DNA of 5,349 nucleotides from an uncultured Kiloniellales bacterium (GCA_937974415.1 CALJXB010000251.1:1-5349); one strand, 5' to 3'. Counted from the stretch's first letter, positions 1-5,349 are shown. The notes: generated by a model not told the origin, from the letters alone. Numbers and translations: made by a program.

Positions 1-740
1 AGGAAGTGGGCGTGCAGCACGCCGGCGATGCCCATGAAGAAGGCGCTCAGCACGAAGGCGATGAGGCGCTGGCGGGCGATGTTGATGCCGGCGGCGCGGG
101 CGCCGAACTCGTCCTCCCGGGTAGCGCGCAGGGCGAGGCCGTAGCGCGAGCGCTGATAGACGAACGCGACGAAGAGCGCGAAGACGACCCAACCGAGCGC
201 AACCCACATGTTCACGTAGATGGGAACGCCGGGCAGAGTGGCCGCGCCCATGGTCCAGGGGCCCCAGTTGTTGTAGAAGGTGTGAAACATCCCCAGCACC
301 GCGAGGCTGGCAATAGCGGCGGCGATCCCCGAGAGCCGCATGATCGGGACCCCCACGACGACGGCCACGAGCGAGGCGAGCGACGCGGCGGCGATGGCCG
401 AGGGAAAGACCGGATACTGGGTCTCCGCCAGGATCAACGGCAGCTTCAGCGCGAAGCTCTTCTTGAAGACGCTGAGGGTCAGCCAGGCTGTGGCGTAGGC
501 GCCGATCATGGTGAAGGCGATGTGCCCGAAGGCGAGCACGCCCGAATTGCCGATGAAGATGTAGAGGCCGACGACCAGCATGACGCGGATCAAGGTATCG
601 GTCACAGTCTGGGCGAAGACCGCGTCGCCGGAAAGCCAGGTGGCAACCACGACGCCCCCCAAGATCAGCGATAGCGCGATCGGCGTCGAATAGGCCTCGA
701 TCAGCCCCCTGAGGCCGAAACGCACGCCCGCCGCCGCCAT
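1..740 (-). CDS. livM: Branched-chain amino acid/amide ABC transporter permease LivM, 3' part cut by window edge
   Basis: This is the second membrane permease of a HAAT-type (LIV-I family) ABC importer, working in the inner membrane with LivH and two ATPases. The reading frame is open from ATG at 740 to the window edge and gives 246 residues. LivM proteins usually run to 320 residues or more, so roughly the last quarter is missing. Visible landmarks are the LivM core motif NSGVLAFGHIAF (residues 65-76), hydrophobic segments near 20-35, 50-66, 70-90, 112-132, 136-152, 176-195 and 226-244, and the cytoplasmic EAA-like loop GLALRATREDEFGARAAGI (201-219), which contacts the ATPase. The start overlaps the livH stop by one base (TGATG), which indicates translational coupling. 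LivM is known to pair with LivH; the substrate is not determined by this subunit. The family call is secure. Confidence 0.95.
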   Translation of the reverse strand, partial: MAAAGVRFGLRGLIEAYSTPIALSLILGGVVVATWLSGDAVFAQTVTDTLIRVMLVVGLYIFIGNSGVLAFGHIAFTMIGAYATAWLTLSVFKKSFALKLPLILAETQYPVFPSAIAAASLASLVAVVVGVPIMRLSGIAAAIASLAVLGMFHTFYNNWGPWTMGAATLPGVPIYVNMWVALGWVVFALFVAFVYQRSRYGLALRATREDEFGARAAGINIARQRLIAFVLSAFFMGIAGVLHAHF

Positions 741-1654
741 CAGACCTTTTCCTCGAAGGACTTGGATTTCACCAGGCCGGAGGGGCGGAACAGCAGAATG
801 AGCAGCACCAGGGCGTAAACCCAGACGTCCCGGTTGGAGCGCCAGGCCTCGGGCAGGACCACCTGGAAGAAGACGCTGCCGATCCCGACCACGAAGCCGC
901 CCAAGACAGCGCCAACCAGACTTCCCATGCCGCCGACCACGGTGGCGACGAAGGCGAAGAGCACCAGCGGCACGCCCATGTGGAAGGACAGAACGCTGGT
1001 CTGAGCCACATAGAGCAGCGACACCACGGCCGCCAGCAGGCCGCTGATCGCAAATGCTGCCGCGATCACGTAGTTGGCGCGAATCCCGAGCAGGCGAGCA
1101 GTCAGGAAATCCTCCGAGGCCGCACGCATGGCGACGCCGATCGCCGTGCGCTTGAGGAACAGCACCAGGGCGATCAGCAAGATCAAGGTCACCGCGATGG
1201 TGATGAGCTGAAGCTGGGGAAGGCGCACTCCGGCGACAATGACCGGATCCATGAGATGCGGCCAGATGTTGGCCGACTTGGGCCGGCCGCCGTGGATCGC
1301 GATGACCCCGTGCTGGAGAAAGAAGCTGACGGCGAAGGATGTGATCAGGAGGACCGCCGGGTCGGCGCGCCTGACCGGCCTGAAGGCGAGGCGCTCGGTC
1401 GCCAGCGCCAGCGCGATCACCACGAAACAGACCCCGCCGATCAGCAAGGGCGCGGGCCAGGCCCCGATCAGTAGCGTTGAGGTCGCGGCGCTGGTGGGCA
1501 CCACCAGCGAGAAGGCACCCACCATGATGAAATCGCCGTGGGCGAAGTTGATCAGCCGCATGACGCCGAAGATGAGGCCGATGCCCAGCGCCGTCAGGGC
1601 ATAGAGGCTGCCGAGGGCGACCGCATCGACCACATGTTGCAGGATGGCGCTCAT
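740..1654 (-). CDS. livH: Branched-chain amino acid/amide ABC transporter permease LivH
   Basis: This 304-residue inner-membrane permease is the LivH-type partner of the adjacent LivM, and its length is normal for the family (BPD_transp_2). The N-terminus has the hallmark run GLIFGVMRLINFAHGDF (residues 26-42). Hydrophobic segments lie near 11-30, 36-54, 62-88, 98-120, 146-167, 193-216, 226-244, 246-266 and 276-290. The EAA-like loop that docks on the ATPase is at 173-191 (GVAMRAASEDFLTARLLGI), and the C-terminal LLFRPSGL motif (287-294) is typical. The start at 1654 gives a standard LivH N-terminus; a weak AGGCGG SD-like sequence lies just upstream. The TGA overlaps the livM ATG by one base. 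The gene follows the binding-protein gene after a 107-base gap that contains two hairpins, so it is probably co-transcribed with it at a lower level. Confidence 0.96.
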   Translation of the reverse strand: MSAILQHVVDAVALGSLYALTALGIGLIFGVMRLINFAHGDFIMVGAFSLVVPTSAATSTLLIGAWPAPLLIGGVCFVVIALALATERLAFRPVRRADPAVLLITSFAVSFFLQHGVIAIHGGRPKSANIWPHLMDPVIVAGVRLPQLQLITIAVTLILLIALVLFLKRTAIGVAMRAASEDFLTARLLGIRANYVIAAAFAISGLLAAVVSLLYVAQTSVLSFHMGVPLVLFAFVATVVGGMGSLVGAVLGGFVVGIGSVFFQVVLPEAWRSNRDVWVYALVLLILLFRPSGLVKSKSFEEKV

Positions 1655-1685
1655 GACCGCCTATTGAGGAGAAGTCAGGAAGGAA

Positions 1686-1713
1686 CGGCAGGCCGCCGGA
1701 CGACGGCCTGCCG
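1686..1713 (-). other. Strong intercistronic hairpin between binding-protein and livH genes
   Basis: A perfect 10-bp GC-rich inverted repeat (CGGCAGGCCG at 1686-1695, its complement at 1704-1713) has an 8-base loop. It lies 49 bases after the binding-protein stop in the direction of transcription and is followed by a pyrimidine-rich stretch, not a clean U-tract. Such elements between a binding-protein gene and its permease genes commonly protect the upstream mRNA or cause partial termination, which raises binding-protein output over permease. That role is inferred here; the stem itself is directly visible. Confidence 0.7.
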
Positions 1714-1725
1714 CGTTATCGTGTT

Positions 1726-1741
1726 GGCCTCCTCAGAGGCC
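1726..1741 (-). other. Short stem-loop after binding-protein stop codon
   Basis: A 6-bp stem (GGCCTC with GAGGCC) closes a 4-base loop (CTCA on the plus strand) 21 bases downstream of the binding-protein stop. It sits in tandem with the larger hairpin at 1686-1713. There is no U-tract, so it is not an intrinsic terminator by itself. It probably contributes to 3'-end stabilisation. Confidence 0.5.
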
Positions 1742-1762
1742 GCTCATGTCAAAGACTGCCGG

Positions 1763-2983
1763 TCAATCGTACAAGTCCGCGGTGAACTCTTCGAAGATGA
1801 GCTGCAGCGCGGGCGGATCCTCGAGCCCGATGTTGGCAGCGAAGGACCCCTTGCCATCCTGAATCTGGATCACCGTCATGGGATGGAACATGTCGATGTG
1901 CATGTCCGGCACGAAGGTTGTCCCGCCCCACAGCAGCGGCTCCTTGTCGAACTTGTTGAGCTCCGCCAGCACCGCGTCGTTGTCGAGGGAGCCGGCCCGC
2001 TCGGCCGCCACCTTCAAGGCCTGAATGACGCTGTAGCCGTTGAGCGGGAAGGAAGTGTCCGGCTCGCCGTGCGCCTCGCGGTAGCGGGCGAAGAACTCGT
2101 TCACCTCGGGGCGCGGGTCGTCACCATAGATCGAGCCGAAGGTGACCGCATAGTGGTCGCTCAAGCCCGGCACGCCTTCCGCCCAGTAGTGGCCGTCCAT
2201 GGCGTCGCCGCTGACGATGGCCGCGTCGATGCCGGCACCGCGCACCTGGCGAATGGCGCTGACCGCGCCCGGAACGTAGGAGCAGAGCGCCATGACCTCG
2301 GGCTCGCCCTTCTCCGCCGCCGCCTGCTTGTAGCGCGTGATCTGGGAGGCGATCGAGGGATCTTCCTGCATGAAGGTGTCGACCCCGACGACCTCGCCGC
2401 CCAACTTTTTCCAGTACTCGAGGAAGCCGTGGCAGACGCTTTTGTTGTATTCGATCGAGGCGTCGAGCAGGGCGTAGGCCTTACGCCAGCCGCGATCCCA
2501 GCTGTACTTCGCCGCGATCGCGCCTTCCACCTGCCCCGGCGTGTTCATAGTGAAGGCGTAGGGACCAATGCCTTGCACGCCCATCTTGGCGTCCGAGGCG
2601 CAGAAGGAAATCGCGACCATGTTGTTGCTGTGGGCGACGGTCGCCGCCGGCGCGCCCATGTCGTAGTCGCAGGAGACCACCATGAAGTTGGCGCCCTTGG
2701 CGACCACTTCCGTCCCGGCCTTGGCGCCCTGGACCGTATCGGTCTTGGTGTCCGAGACCACGAAACCGATATTGTTGCCGAGGATCCCGCCCTCGGCATT
2801 GTAATCCTCGATCGCCATCATCGCGCCGATCAGCGGCGGCCCGTCGTAGGCGTCCATCCAGCCGCTCTGGGCAATGGCGAAGCCGATGATGACATCTTCG
2901 GCCTGGGCAGAGGTTTGCGGCCCGGCCGTCGAGACCAGCGCCGCGACTGCCGTCGCCGCAACCATTCTTGTGAGCTTGTGCAT
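1763..2983 (-). CDS. Periplasmic substrate-binding protein of a branched-chain amino acid/amide-type ABC transporter (LivK-like, Peripla_BP_6)
   Basis: This 406-residue exported protein delivers substrate to the LivH/LivM permease. The N-terminus is a classic Sec signal: basic HKLTR, a hydrophobic core, then a probable cut after SAQA (residue 28). The mature protein opens with the type I periplasmic-binding fold signature: VIIGFAIAQSG (31-41), then GAMMAIEDYNAEGGILG (53-69), the usual helix and turn of this family. The region around VVSCDYDMGAPAA (102-114) and ISFCASDA (125-132) corresponds to the ligand-contacting loops of LivJ/LivK, but the residues differ, so leucine/isoleucine/valine specificity should not be assumed. 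Four cysteines (105, 128, 184, 234) remain after processing. The start is supported by a strong SD (GGGAGGA at 2993-2999, 9 bases from ATG). Substrate unknown; family call firm. Confidence 0.93.
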   Translation of the reverse strand: MHKLTRMVAATAVAALVSTAGPQTSAQAEDVIIGFAIAQSGWMDAYDGPPLIGAMMAIEDYNAEGGILGNNIGFVVSDTKTDTVQGAKAGTEVVAKGANFMVVSCDYDMGAPAATVAHSNNMVAISFCASDAKMGVQGIGPYAFTMNTPGQVEGAIAAKYSWDRGWRKAYALLDASIEYNKSVCHGFLEYWKKLGGEVVGVDTFMQEDPSIASQITRYKQAAAEKGEPEVMALCSYVPGAVSAIRQVRGAGIDAAIVSGDAMDGHYWAEGVPGLSDHYAVTFGSIYGDDPRPEVNEFFARYREAHGEPDTSFPLNGYSVIQALKVAAERAGSLDNDAVLAELNKFDKEPLLWGGTTFVPDMHIDMFHPMTVIQIQDGKGSFAANIGLEDPPALQLIFEEFTADLYD

Positions 2984-3074
2984 TTTGTTATGTCCTCCCG
3001 AATTTACGTCATTCGCCTTGTGGTCTGCGATTCACGTCCGCCAGCCCAGCCAGCAAGAGGTCGCCGGCGAAGGC

Positions 3075-3106
3075 AAAAGGGCCACTCCCGCGCGCCGCGC
3101 GGGCCC
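3075..3106 (-). terminator. GC-rich hairpin with short U-run in the gap before the binding-protein gene: terminator or attenuator candidate
   Basis: Read on the minus strand, GGGCC (3106-3102 side GGGCC, 3083-3079 side GGCCC) encloses an inner stem of alternating C and G (3089-3093 with 3097-3101, 3-base loop) and is followed directly by UUUU (3078-3075). A 5-base one-sided bulge separates the two stems. An alternative 7-bp all-GC stem (3087-3093 with 3097-3103) is also possible. A smaller stem CGGGC/GCCCG (3106-3110 with 3116-3120) abuts it. It could end transcripts from the upstream amidohydrolase, or attenuate binding-protein transcription starting near 3152. The U-run is short, so the call is tentative. 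Confidence 0.45.
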
Positions 3107-3158
3107 GGGCTTCTCGCCCGACACAGTCTGATGGAGCGGATAGCCTCCCCTTGCTCGA

Positions 3159-3187
3159 ACTATATTTGCCGCCCGGTCGCAAGTCCA
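3159..3187 (-). promoter_or_regulatory. Sigma-70-like promoter candidate for the binding-protein/livHM operon
   Basis: On the minus strand a -35-like TGGACT (3182-3187, 4 of 6 consensus) and a -10-like TATAGT (3159-3164, 5 of 6) are separated by exactly 17 bases. It is the best such pair I found in the gap before the binding-protein gene. A start near 3152 would leave a leader of about 170 bases containing the hairpin at 3075-3106. The A/T-rich -10 stands out in very GC-rich surroundings. Confidence 0.45.
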
Positions 3188-3206
3188 GCGACGCGGGGAC
3201 AGCCGA

Positions 3207-3221
3207 GGCCGAACGTCGGCC
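3207..3221 (-). other. Hairpin just downstream of the amidohydrolase gene
   Basis: A 6-bp inverted repeat GGCCGA/TCGGCC with a 3-base loop lies 16 bases after the amidohydrolase stop. A competing pair, GGCCC/GGGCC at 3218-3229, overlaps it. No U-tract follows, so it looks more like an mRNA 3'-end stem or a Rho-assisted end than an intrinsic terminator. Confidence 0.4.
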
Positions 3222-3236
3222 CACGGGCCGCGCGCC

Positions 3237-4073
3237 TCACTTGAAGCGCCGCTCGCGCACGTCCGTCGCCGCGGGACCGTATCGATGGAGGTTGGCCTCC
3301 GTGAGAAGTGCTCCCAGCAGCTCGCCCAAGCGCTCGGCCCAGGCATCGGCGCCGGCCTCGGATTCGATGAGGTCCTGCCTGATCTCGAAAAGGACGTAGG
3401 GCATGCCGCGCCGTTCCGCGTGCACCGGGACCGTATAGTCCTCGTCGAGCGCCAGGGGATAAGGCTCGTTGTCGCCGACGGTGAGGCCGCCGTCCTCTCG
3501 CAGCAACCGCAATGCGTGTTCGGCGCCCCTGTTGTCCCACCGGTAGTGGACACCGATGTGCCAGGGGCGCGGTTCGCCGTGATAGACCGGCGTGAAGGAA
3601 TGCACCGACACCATAACCGGCACGCCGTCCCCGGCGGTCCTCGCCTCCACCAGGCGGTGCAAGGCGTCGTGGTAGGGCCAGAAAAAGGCTTCCGCCCGTT
3701 CGGCCTTTTCCTTATCGGTGATCGACAGATTCCCGGTGACCGCCACGTCCTCGCTCCGGGTCGTGAAGGCGTCGGGCTCGTGGAGCGGCCGATTGCAGTC
3801 CACCACCAGGCGAGAGTAGCCCGGCAGGGCCAGAGGCGCATCAAGGATCCCTGAGAGCCGCCGCGCCACCTCGGCCGCCCCGATGTCCCAAGCCACGTGC
3901 CGGAAGCGGTCCTCCGGCGAGAGGCCGAGGCTGCCCAAGCGGCGCGGAATGACCGGGCTGGCATGGTCGCAGACCAGGATGGCCCGGCCGCGGCCTTCGG
4001 TGTTGACCAGCTCGAAGGCCGACGGCTCGTCGTCGGCGATCCAAGCTTGCCGATCGCCCCCAGCGCTCGTCAT
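3237..4073 (-). CDS. N-formylglutamate amidohydrolase family protein
   Basis: This 278-residue cytoplasmic protein (no signal peptide or membrane segment) matches the FGase family (Pfam FGase, COG3931-like subgroup). Characterised HutG-type members hydrolyse N-formyl-L-glutamate to glutamate and formate; this subgroup is mostly uncharacterised. Motifs in order: ILVCDHAS (32-39), HVAWDIG (59-65), YSRLVVDCNRP (86-96), VSVHSFTP (155-162), GDNEPY (200-205), VPVHAERRG with His218 (215-223) and FEIRQDL (229-235). The conserved Asp, His and Glu residues of these motifs are plausible metal and substrate ligands. The length is normal. The start is supported by AAGGGG (4082-4087), 8 bases from ATG. No hut genes are visible. 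The gene lies upstream of, and co-directional with, the ABC importer genes, so a role in hydrolysing the imported compound is plausible but inferred. Confidence 0.9.
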   Translation of the reverse strand: MTSAGGDRQAWIADDEPSAFELVNTEGRGRAILVCDHASPVIPRRLGSLGLSPEDRFRHVAWDIGAAEVARRLSGILDAPLALPGYSRLVVDCNRPLHEPDAFTTRSEDVAVTGNLSITDKEKAERAEAFFWPYHDALHRLVEARTAGDGVPVMVSVHSFTPVYHGEPRPWHIGVHYRWDNRGAEHALRLLREDGGLTVGDNEPYPLALDEDYTVPVHAERRGMPYVLFEIRQDLIESEAGADAWAERLGELLGALLTEANLHRYGPAATDVRERRFK

Positions 4074-4152
4074 ATCGGCTACCCCTTAAAGCAATTGGCG
4101 TGAGCCGAAAAGCTTCCACCGCAACCGCCTGTGACGTCAAGCGCTAGCGAAA

Positions 4153-4168
4153 TGGCACAGCTTTTGTC
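4153..4168 (+). promoter_or_regulatory. Sigma-54-like -24/-12 element
   Basis: TGGCAC (4153-4158), five bases, then TTGTC (4164-4168). The -24 half matches the consensus TGGCAC exactly, and the spacing from GG to the -12 dinucleotide is the required 10 bases. The -12 GC is replaced by GT, which is a notable weakness. It faces the dehydrogenase gene, with a start expected near 4180. No enhancer-binding site was identified. Confidence 0.3.
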
Positions 4169-4189
4169 CGCGAACTCACGGTTAATCTA

Positions 4190-4218
4190 TTAGCCAGTGT
4201 TCGGCGAAGGCCTATAAT
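4190..4218 (+). promoter_or_regulatory. Sigma-70-like promoter candidate for the dehydrogenase gene
   Basis: A consensus -10 TATAAT (4213-4218) follows a weak -35 TTAGCC (4190-4195, 3 of 6) at the ideal 17-base spacing. The -10 is bracketed by GGCC on both sides, making a small dyad centred on it that could serve as an operator. Initiation near 4225 would give a leader of about 230 bases before the ATG at 4456. Confidence 0.5.
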
Positions 4219-4225
4219 GGCCGGC

Positions 4226-4251
4226 AACAACAAAAACCGGGCTTGGCCCGG
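4226..4251 (-). terminator. Intrinsic terminator pointing to the minus strand
   Basis: On the minus strand a perfect 6-bp stem CCGGGC/GCCCGG with a CAA loop (4251-4237) is followed at once by UUUUU-G-UU-G-UU (4236-4226). This is the textbook shape of a Rho-independent terminator. On the plus strand the same stem has no U-tract. No minus-strand gene lies directly upstream, so it either insulates the amidohydrolase from antisense transcription or ends a small minus-strand RNA. Confidence 0.7.
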
Positions 4252-4413
4252 ACTGGATGCGGTCAGGAAATTATGCCTTCGGCACAATGCCGGATGTGGG
4301 ACCGGTCGATCACAGTGGTTCTTCGAAGGAACAGTGTCGTAGACCGATTTGCGCGGGGCCGCCGTCGCCTGGACGGCACAGGCTCCGCACCACAGCGCTT
4401 TGATTGAGACCAC

Positions 4414-4435
4414 AAAAACGAACCGCAAGCGGTTC
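4414..4435 (-). terminator. Second minus-strand terminator-like stem-loop, just upstream of the dehydrogenase SD
   Basis: On the minus strand GAACCG-CTTG-CGGTTC (4435-4420) is a 6-bp stem with a 4-base loop, followed by G and then UUUUU (4418-4414). It would stop transcription entering antisense from the dehydrogenase gene. In the sense direction the same stem sits 9 bases before the SD of that gene and could influence ribosome access. Confidence 0.55.
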
Positions 4436-4455
4436 ACGAATCCAGGGAGGCAAGC

Positions 4456-5349
4456 ATGTTAAGACAGCTATCGGGCGCGGCCTTGTTGGCGGCTTTATTG
4501 TCGGCGGGGGCGGCCGGGAGCGCGGCGGCCCAGTCCAATCTCGAAACGGTCGGTCAAATGAAGACGACCGGCGTCAAGGAATTCACCTTCGTCGAACAAG
4601 GCGGAACCTATGCCGCAGCGATTCGCAAGACTCTGAAGCGGATCAAGCTGCCGCCGGGCTTCAAGATCGAGCTCTATGCAGTCGTCCCCGACGCCCGCCA
4701 TATGGCGGTTGGCCCCCAAGGGGTCGCGGTCTTTGTCGGAACCCGCAAGAACGATGCCTGGGTCGTGACCGACCGCAACAAGGACCGGGTGGCGGACGAG
4801 GTGAAGCGTTTCGCCCAGTCGCTCGAGCTGACCGTCCCCAACGGCCCCTGTTTCTCCAAGGATGGCTTTCTCTACGTGGCGGAGCAGAACCGGGTGATCA
4901 TGTATCCGGCGGCAGAGTTCTTCTACGAGGGCCCCGACATGGTGGCCGTTCCCATCGTGCCCCAGGGAAAACTCATCCCCGTCGACGAGGAGAGCTATAA
5001 CCACACCGCCCGGGTCTGCCGCATCGGGCCGGACGACAAGCTCTATATCTCGCTCGGCCAGCCCTTCAACGTGTTCGCGCCTGAAAAGGCGGAGCTCTAC
5101 GACAAGACCGGGATCGGCGGGATCATCCGCATGAACCGGGACGGCACCGGGCGCGAGGTCTACACCTACGGGGTGCGCAACTCGGTCGGCATGGACTTCA
5201 ACCCGGCTAACGGCGAGCTGTGGTTCACCGACAACCAGGTGGACGGCATGGGCGACGACATTCCGCCGGGCGAGCTCAACCGCCAGACCGCCTTCGGTCA
5301 GCACTTCGGCTTCCCCTGGTATGGCGGCGGCAGCGTGCGGACCAACGAG
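4456..5349 (+). CDS. PQQ-dependent sugar dehydrogenase/sorbosone dehydrogenase-like beta-propeller protein, 3' part cut by window edge
   Basis: The frame is open from ATG 4456 to the window edge: 298 residues with the C-terminus missing. A strong SD (GGGAGG, 4445-4450, 5 bases away) fixes the start. Residues 1-25 form a Sec signal peptide (LRQ, then an Ala/Leu-rich core, AAAQ), so the protein is periplasmic. The propeller begins near KLPPGFKIELYA (64-75). Family signatures are LTVPNGPCFSKDGFLYVAEQNRV (125-147, interpreted as a blade), YNHTARVCRI (181-190) with His183, LYISLG (196-201), and YGVRNSVGMDFNP (238-250) with the Arg241-Asn242 pair that in soluble glucose dehydrogenases contacts PQQ. 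Such enzymes oxidise aldoses or related sugars using PQQ and calcium. The actual substrate is unknown. Whether a cytochrome c domain follows cannot be seen. It diverges from the amidohydrolase and is probably a separate unit. Confidence 0.88.
   Translation, partial: MLRQLSGAALLAALLSAGAAGSAAAQSNLETVGQMKTTGVKEFTFVEQGGTYAAAIRKTLKRIKLPPGFKIELYAVVPDARHMAVGPQGVAVFVGTRKNDAWVVTDRNKDRVADEVKRFAQSLELTVPNGPCFSKDGFLYVAEQNRVIMYPAAEFFYEGPDMVAVPIVPQGKLIPVDEESYNHTARVCRIGPDDKLYISLGQPFNVFAPEKAELYDKTGIGGIIRMNRDGTGREVYTYGVRNSVGMDFNPANGELWFTDNQVDGMGDDIPPGELNRQTAFGQHFGFPWYGGGSVRTNE

Larger units (their letters stand above)
4088..4444. other. Divergent intergenic region, non-coding, rich in regulatory structure
   Basis: This stretch lies between the minus-strand amidohydrolase and the plus-strand dehydrogenase. 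I see no convincing gene in it. Its right half has no ATG on the minus strand, and the plus-strand open frame at 4257-4403 has no SD. It holds palindromes TGACGTCA (4132-4139) and CGCTAGCG (4142-4149), a sigma-54-like element, a sigma-70-like promoter with perfect TATAAT, and stem-loops at 4237-4251, 4361-4377 (GCCGTC/GACGGC, 5-base loop) and 4420-4435. No equally good promoter for the amidohydrolase was found; a lone TTGACG (4134-4139, minus) lacks a matching -10. Confidence 0.7.

Noticed and set aside
6..674. A 222-codon plus-strand frame opposite livM
   Set aside because: The composition is highly charged and low in complexity, and the opposite strand encodes unmistakable LivM.
3069..3085. 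TGGCCC...TTTTGCC on the minus strand as a possible sigma-54 promoter
   Set aside because: The gap between GG and GC is 7 bases, not the required 10.
1538..3244. A 568-codon open frame on the plus strand opposite the binding-protein gene
   Set aside because: It is antisense to a clear, signal-peptide-bearing family member and is rich in Arg, His, Asp and Val, as expected of a shadow frame in GC-rich DNA. It has no recognisable domain.
4117..4139. TTGACG on the minus strand as the -35 of an amidohydrolase promoter
   Set aside because: No acceptable -10 hexamer lies 16-18 bases downstream; the sequence there is GGAAGC-like.
4257..4403. A 48-codon plus-strand upstream frame in the dehydrogenase leader
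   Set aside because: It has no SD before the ATG, and its tail is a Pro/Arg-rich run typical of non-coding GC-rich sequence. A leader peptide cannot be excluded but is unsupported.
4144..4437. A 97-codon minus-strand frame with a signal-peptide-like N-terminus
   Set aside because: It starts at GTG without an SD, and both terminator-like stems (4414-4435 and 4226-4251) lie within it. The later residues show no protein-like pattern.
4495..5304. A 269-codon minus-strand frame opposite the PQQ dehydrogenase
   Set aside because: The plus-strand frame shows strong family motifs, a signal peptide and an SD. The reverse frame is a GC-driven shadow without motifs.

Overview
The window comes from a GC-rich genome with short intergenic gaps, Sec-type signal peptides and Shine-Dalgarno (SD)-led genes. 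This composition and gene content suit an alphaproteobacterium (Rhodospirillales/Rhizobiales-like). That placement is an inference from style, not from a marker gene.

Layout. Four minus-strand genes read right to left. The first encodes an N-formylglutamate amidohydrolase family protein (3237-4073). After a 253-base gap comes a secreted substrate-binding protein of the branched-chain amino acid/amide type (1763-2983). After a 107-base gap with two hairpins comes the permease LivH (740-1654), whose stop codon overlaps the start of the second permease LivM (1-740, cut by the window edge). One plus-strand gene diverges from them at 4456 and runs off the right edge. It encodes an exported PQQ-dependent sugar/sorbosone dehydrogenase-like beta-propeller.

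How the genes fit together. The binding protein and two permeases are three of the five usual parts of a HAAT-family ABC importer; the ATPases (LivG, LivF) would be expected left of position 1. The co-directional amidohydrolase next to the importer suggests uptake of an N-acyl amino acid, amide or related compound followed by cytoplasmic hydrolysis. The true substrate cannot be read from the sequence. The dehydrogenase is probably a separate periplasmic oxidation unit.

Non-coding content. The 382-base divergent region (4074-4455) is the richest part. It holds a sigma-70-like promoter with a consensus TATAAT, a sigma-54-like element, several hairpins, and two stem-loops followed by U-tracts that both point to the minus strand, although no minus-strand gene lies immediately upstream of either. 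The gap before the binding-protein gene holds a promoter candidate and a GC-rich hairpin followed by a short U-run, which may be a terminator or attenuator. The coding content is ordinary transport and catabolism. I see no CRISPR, mobile element, tRNA, rRNA or clearly new protein system.
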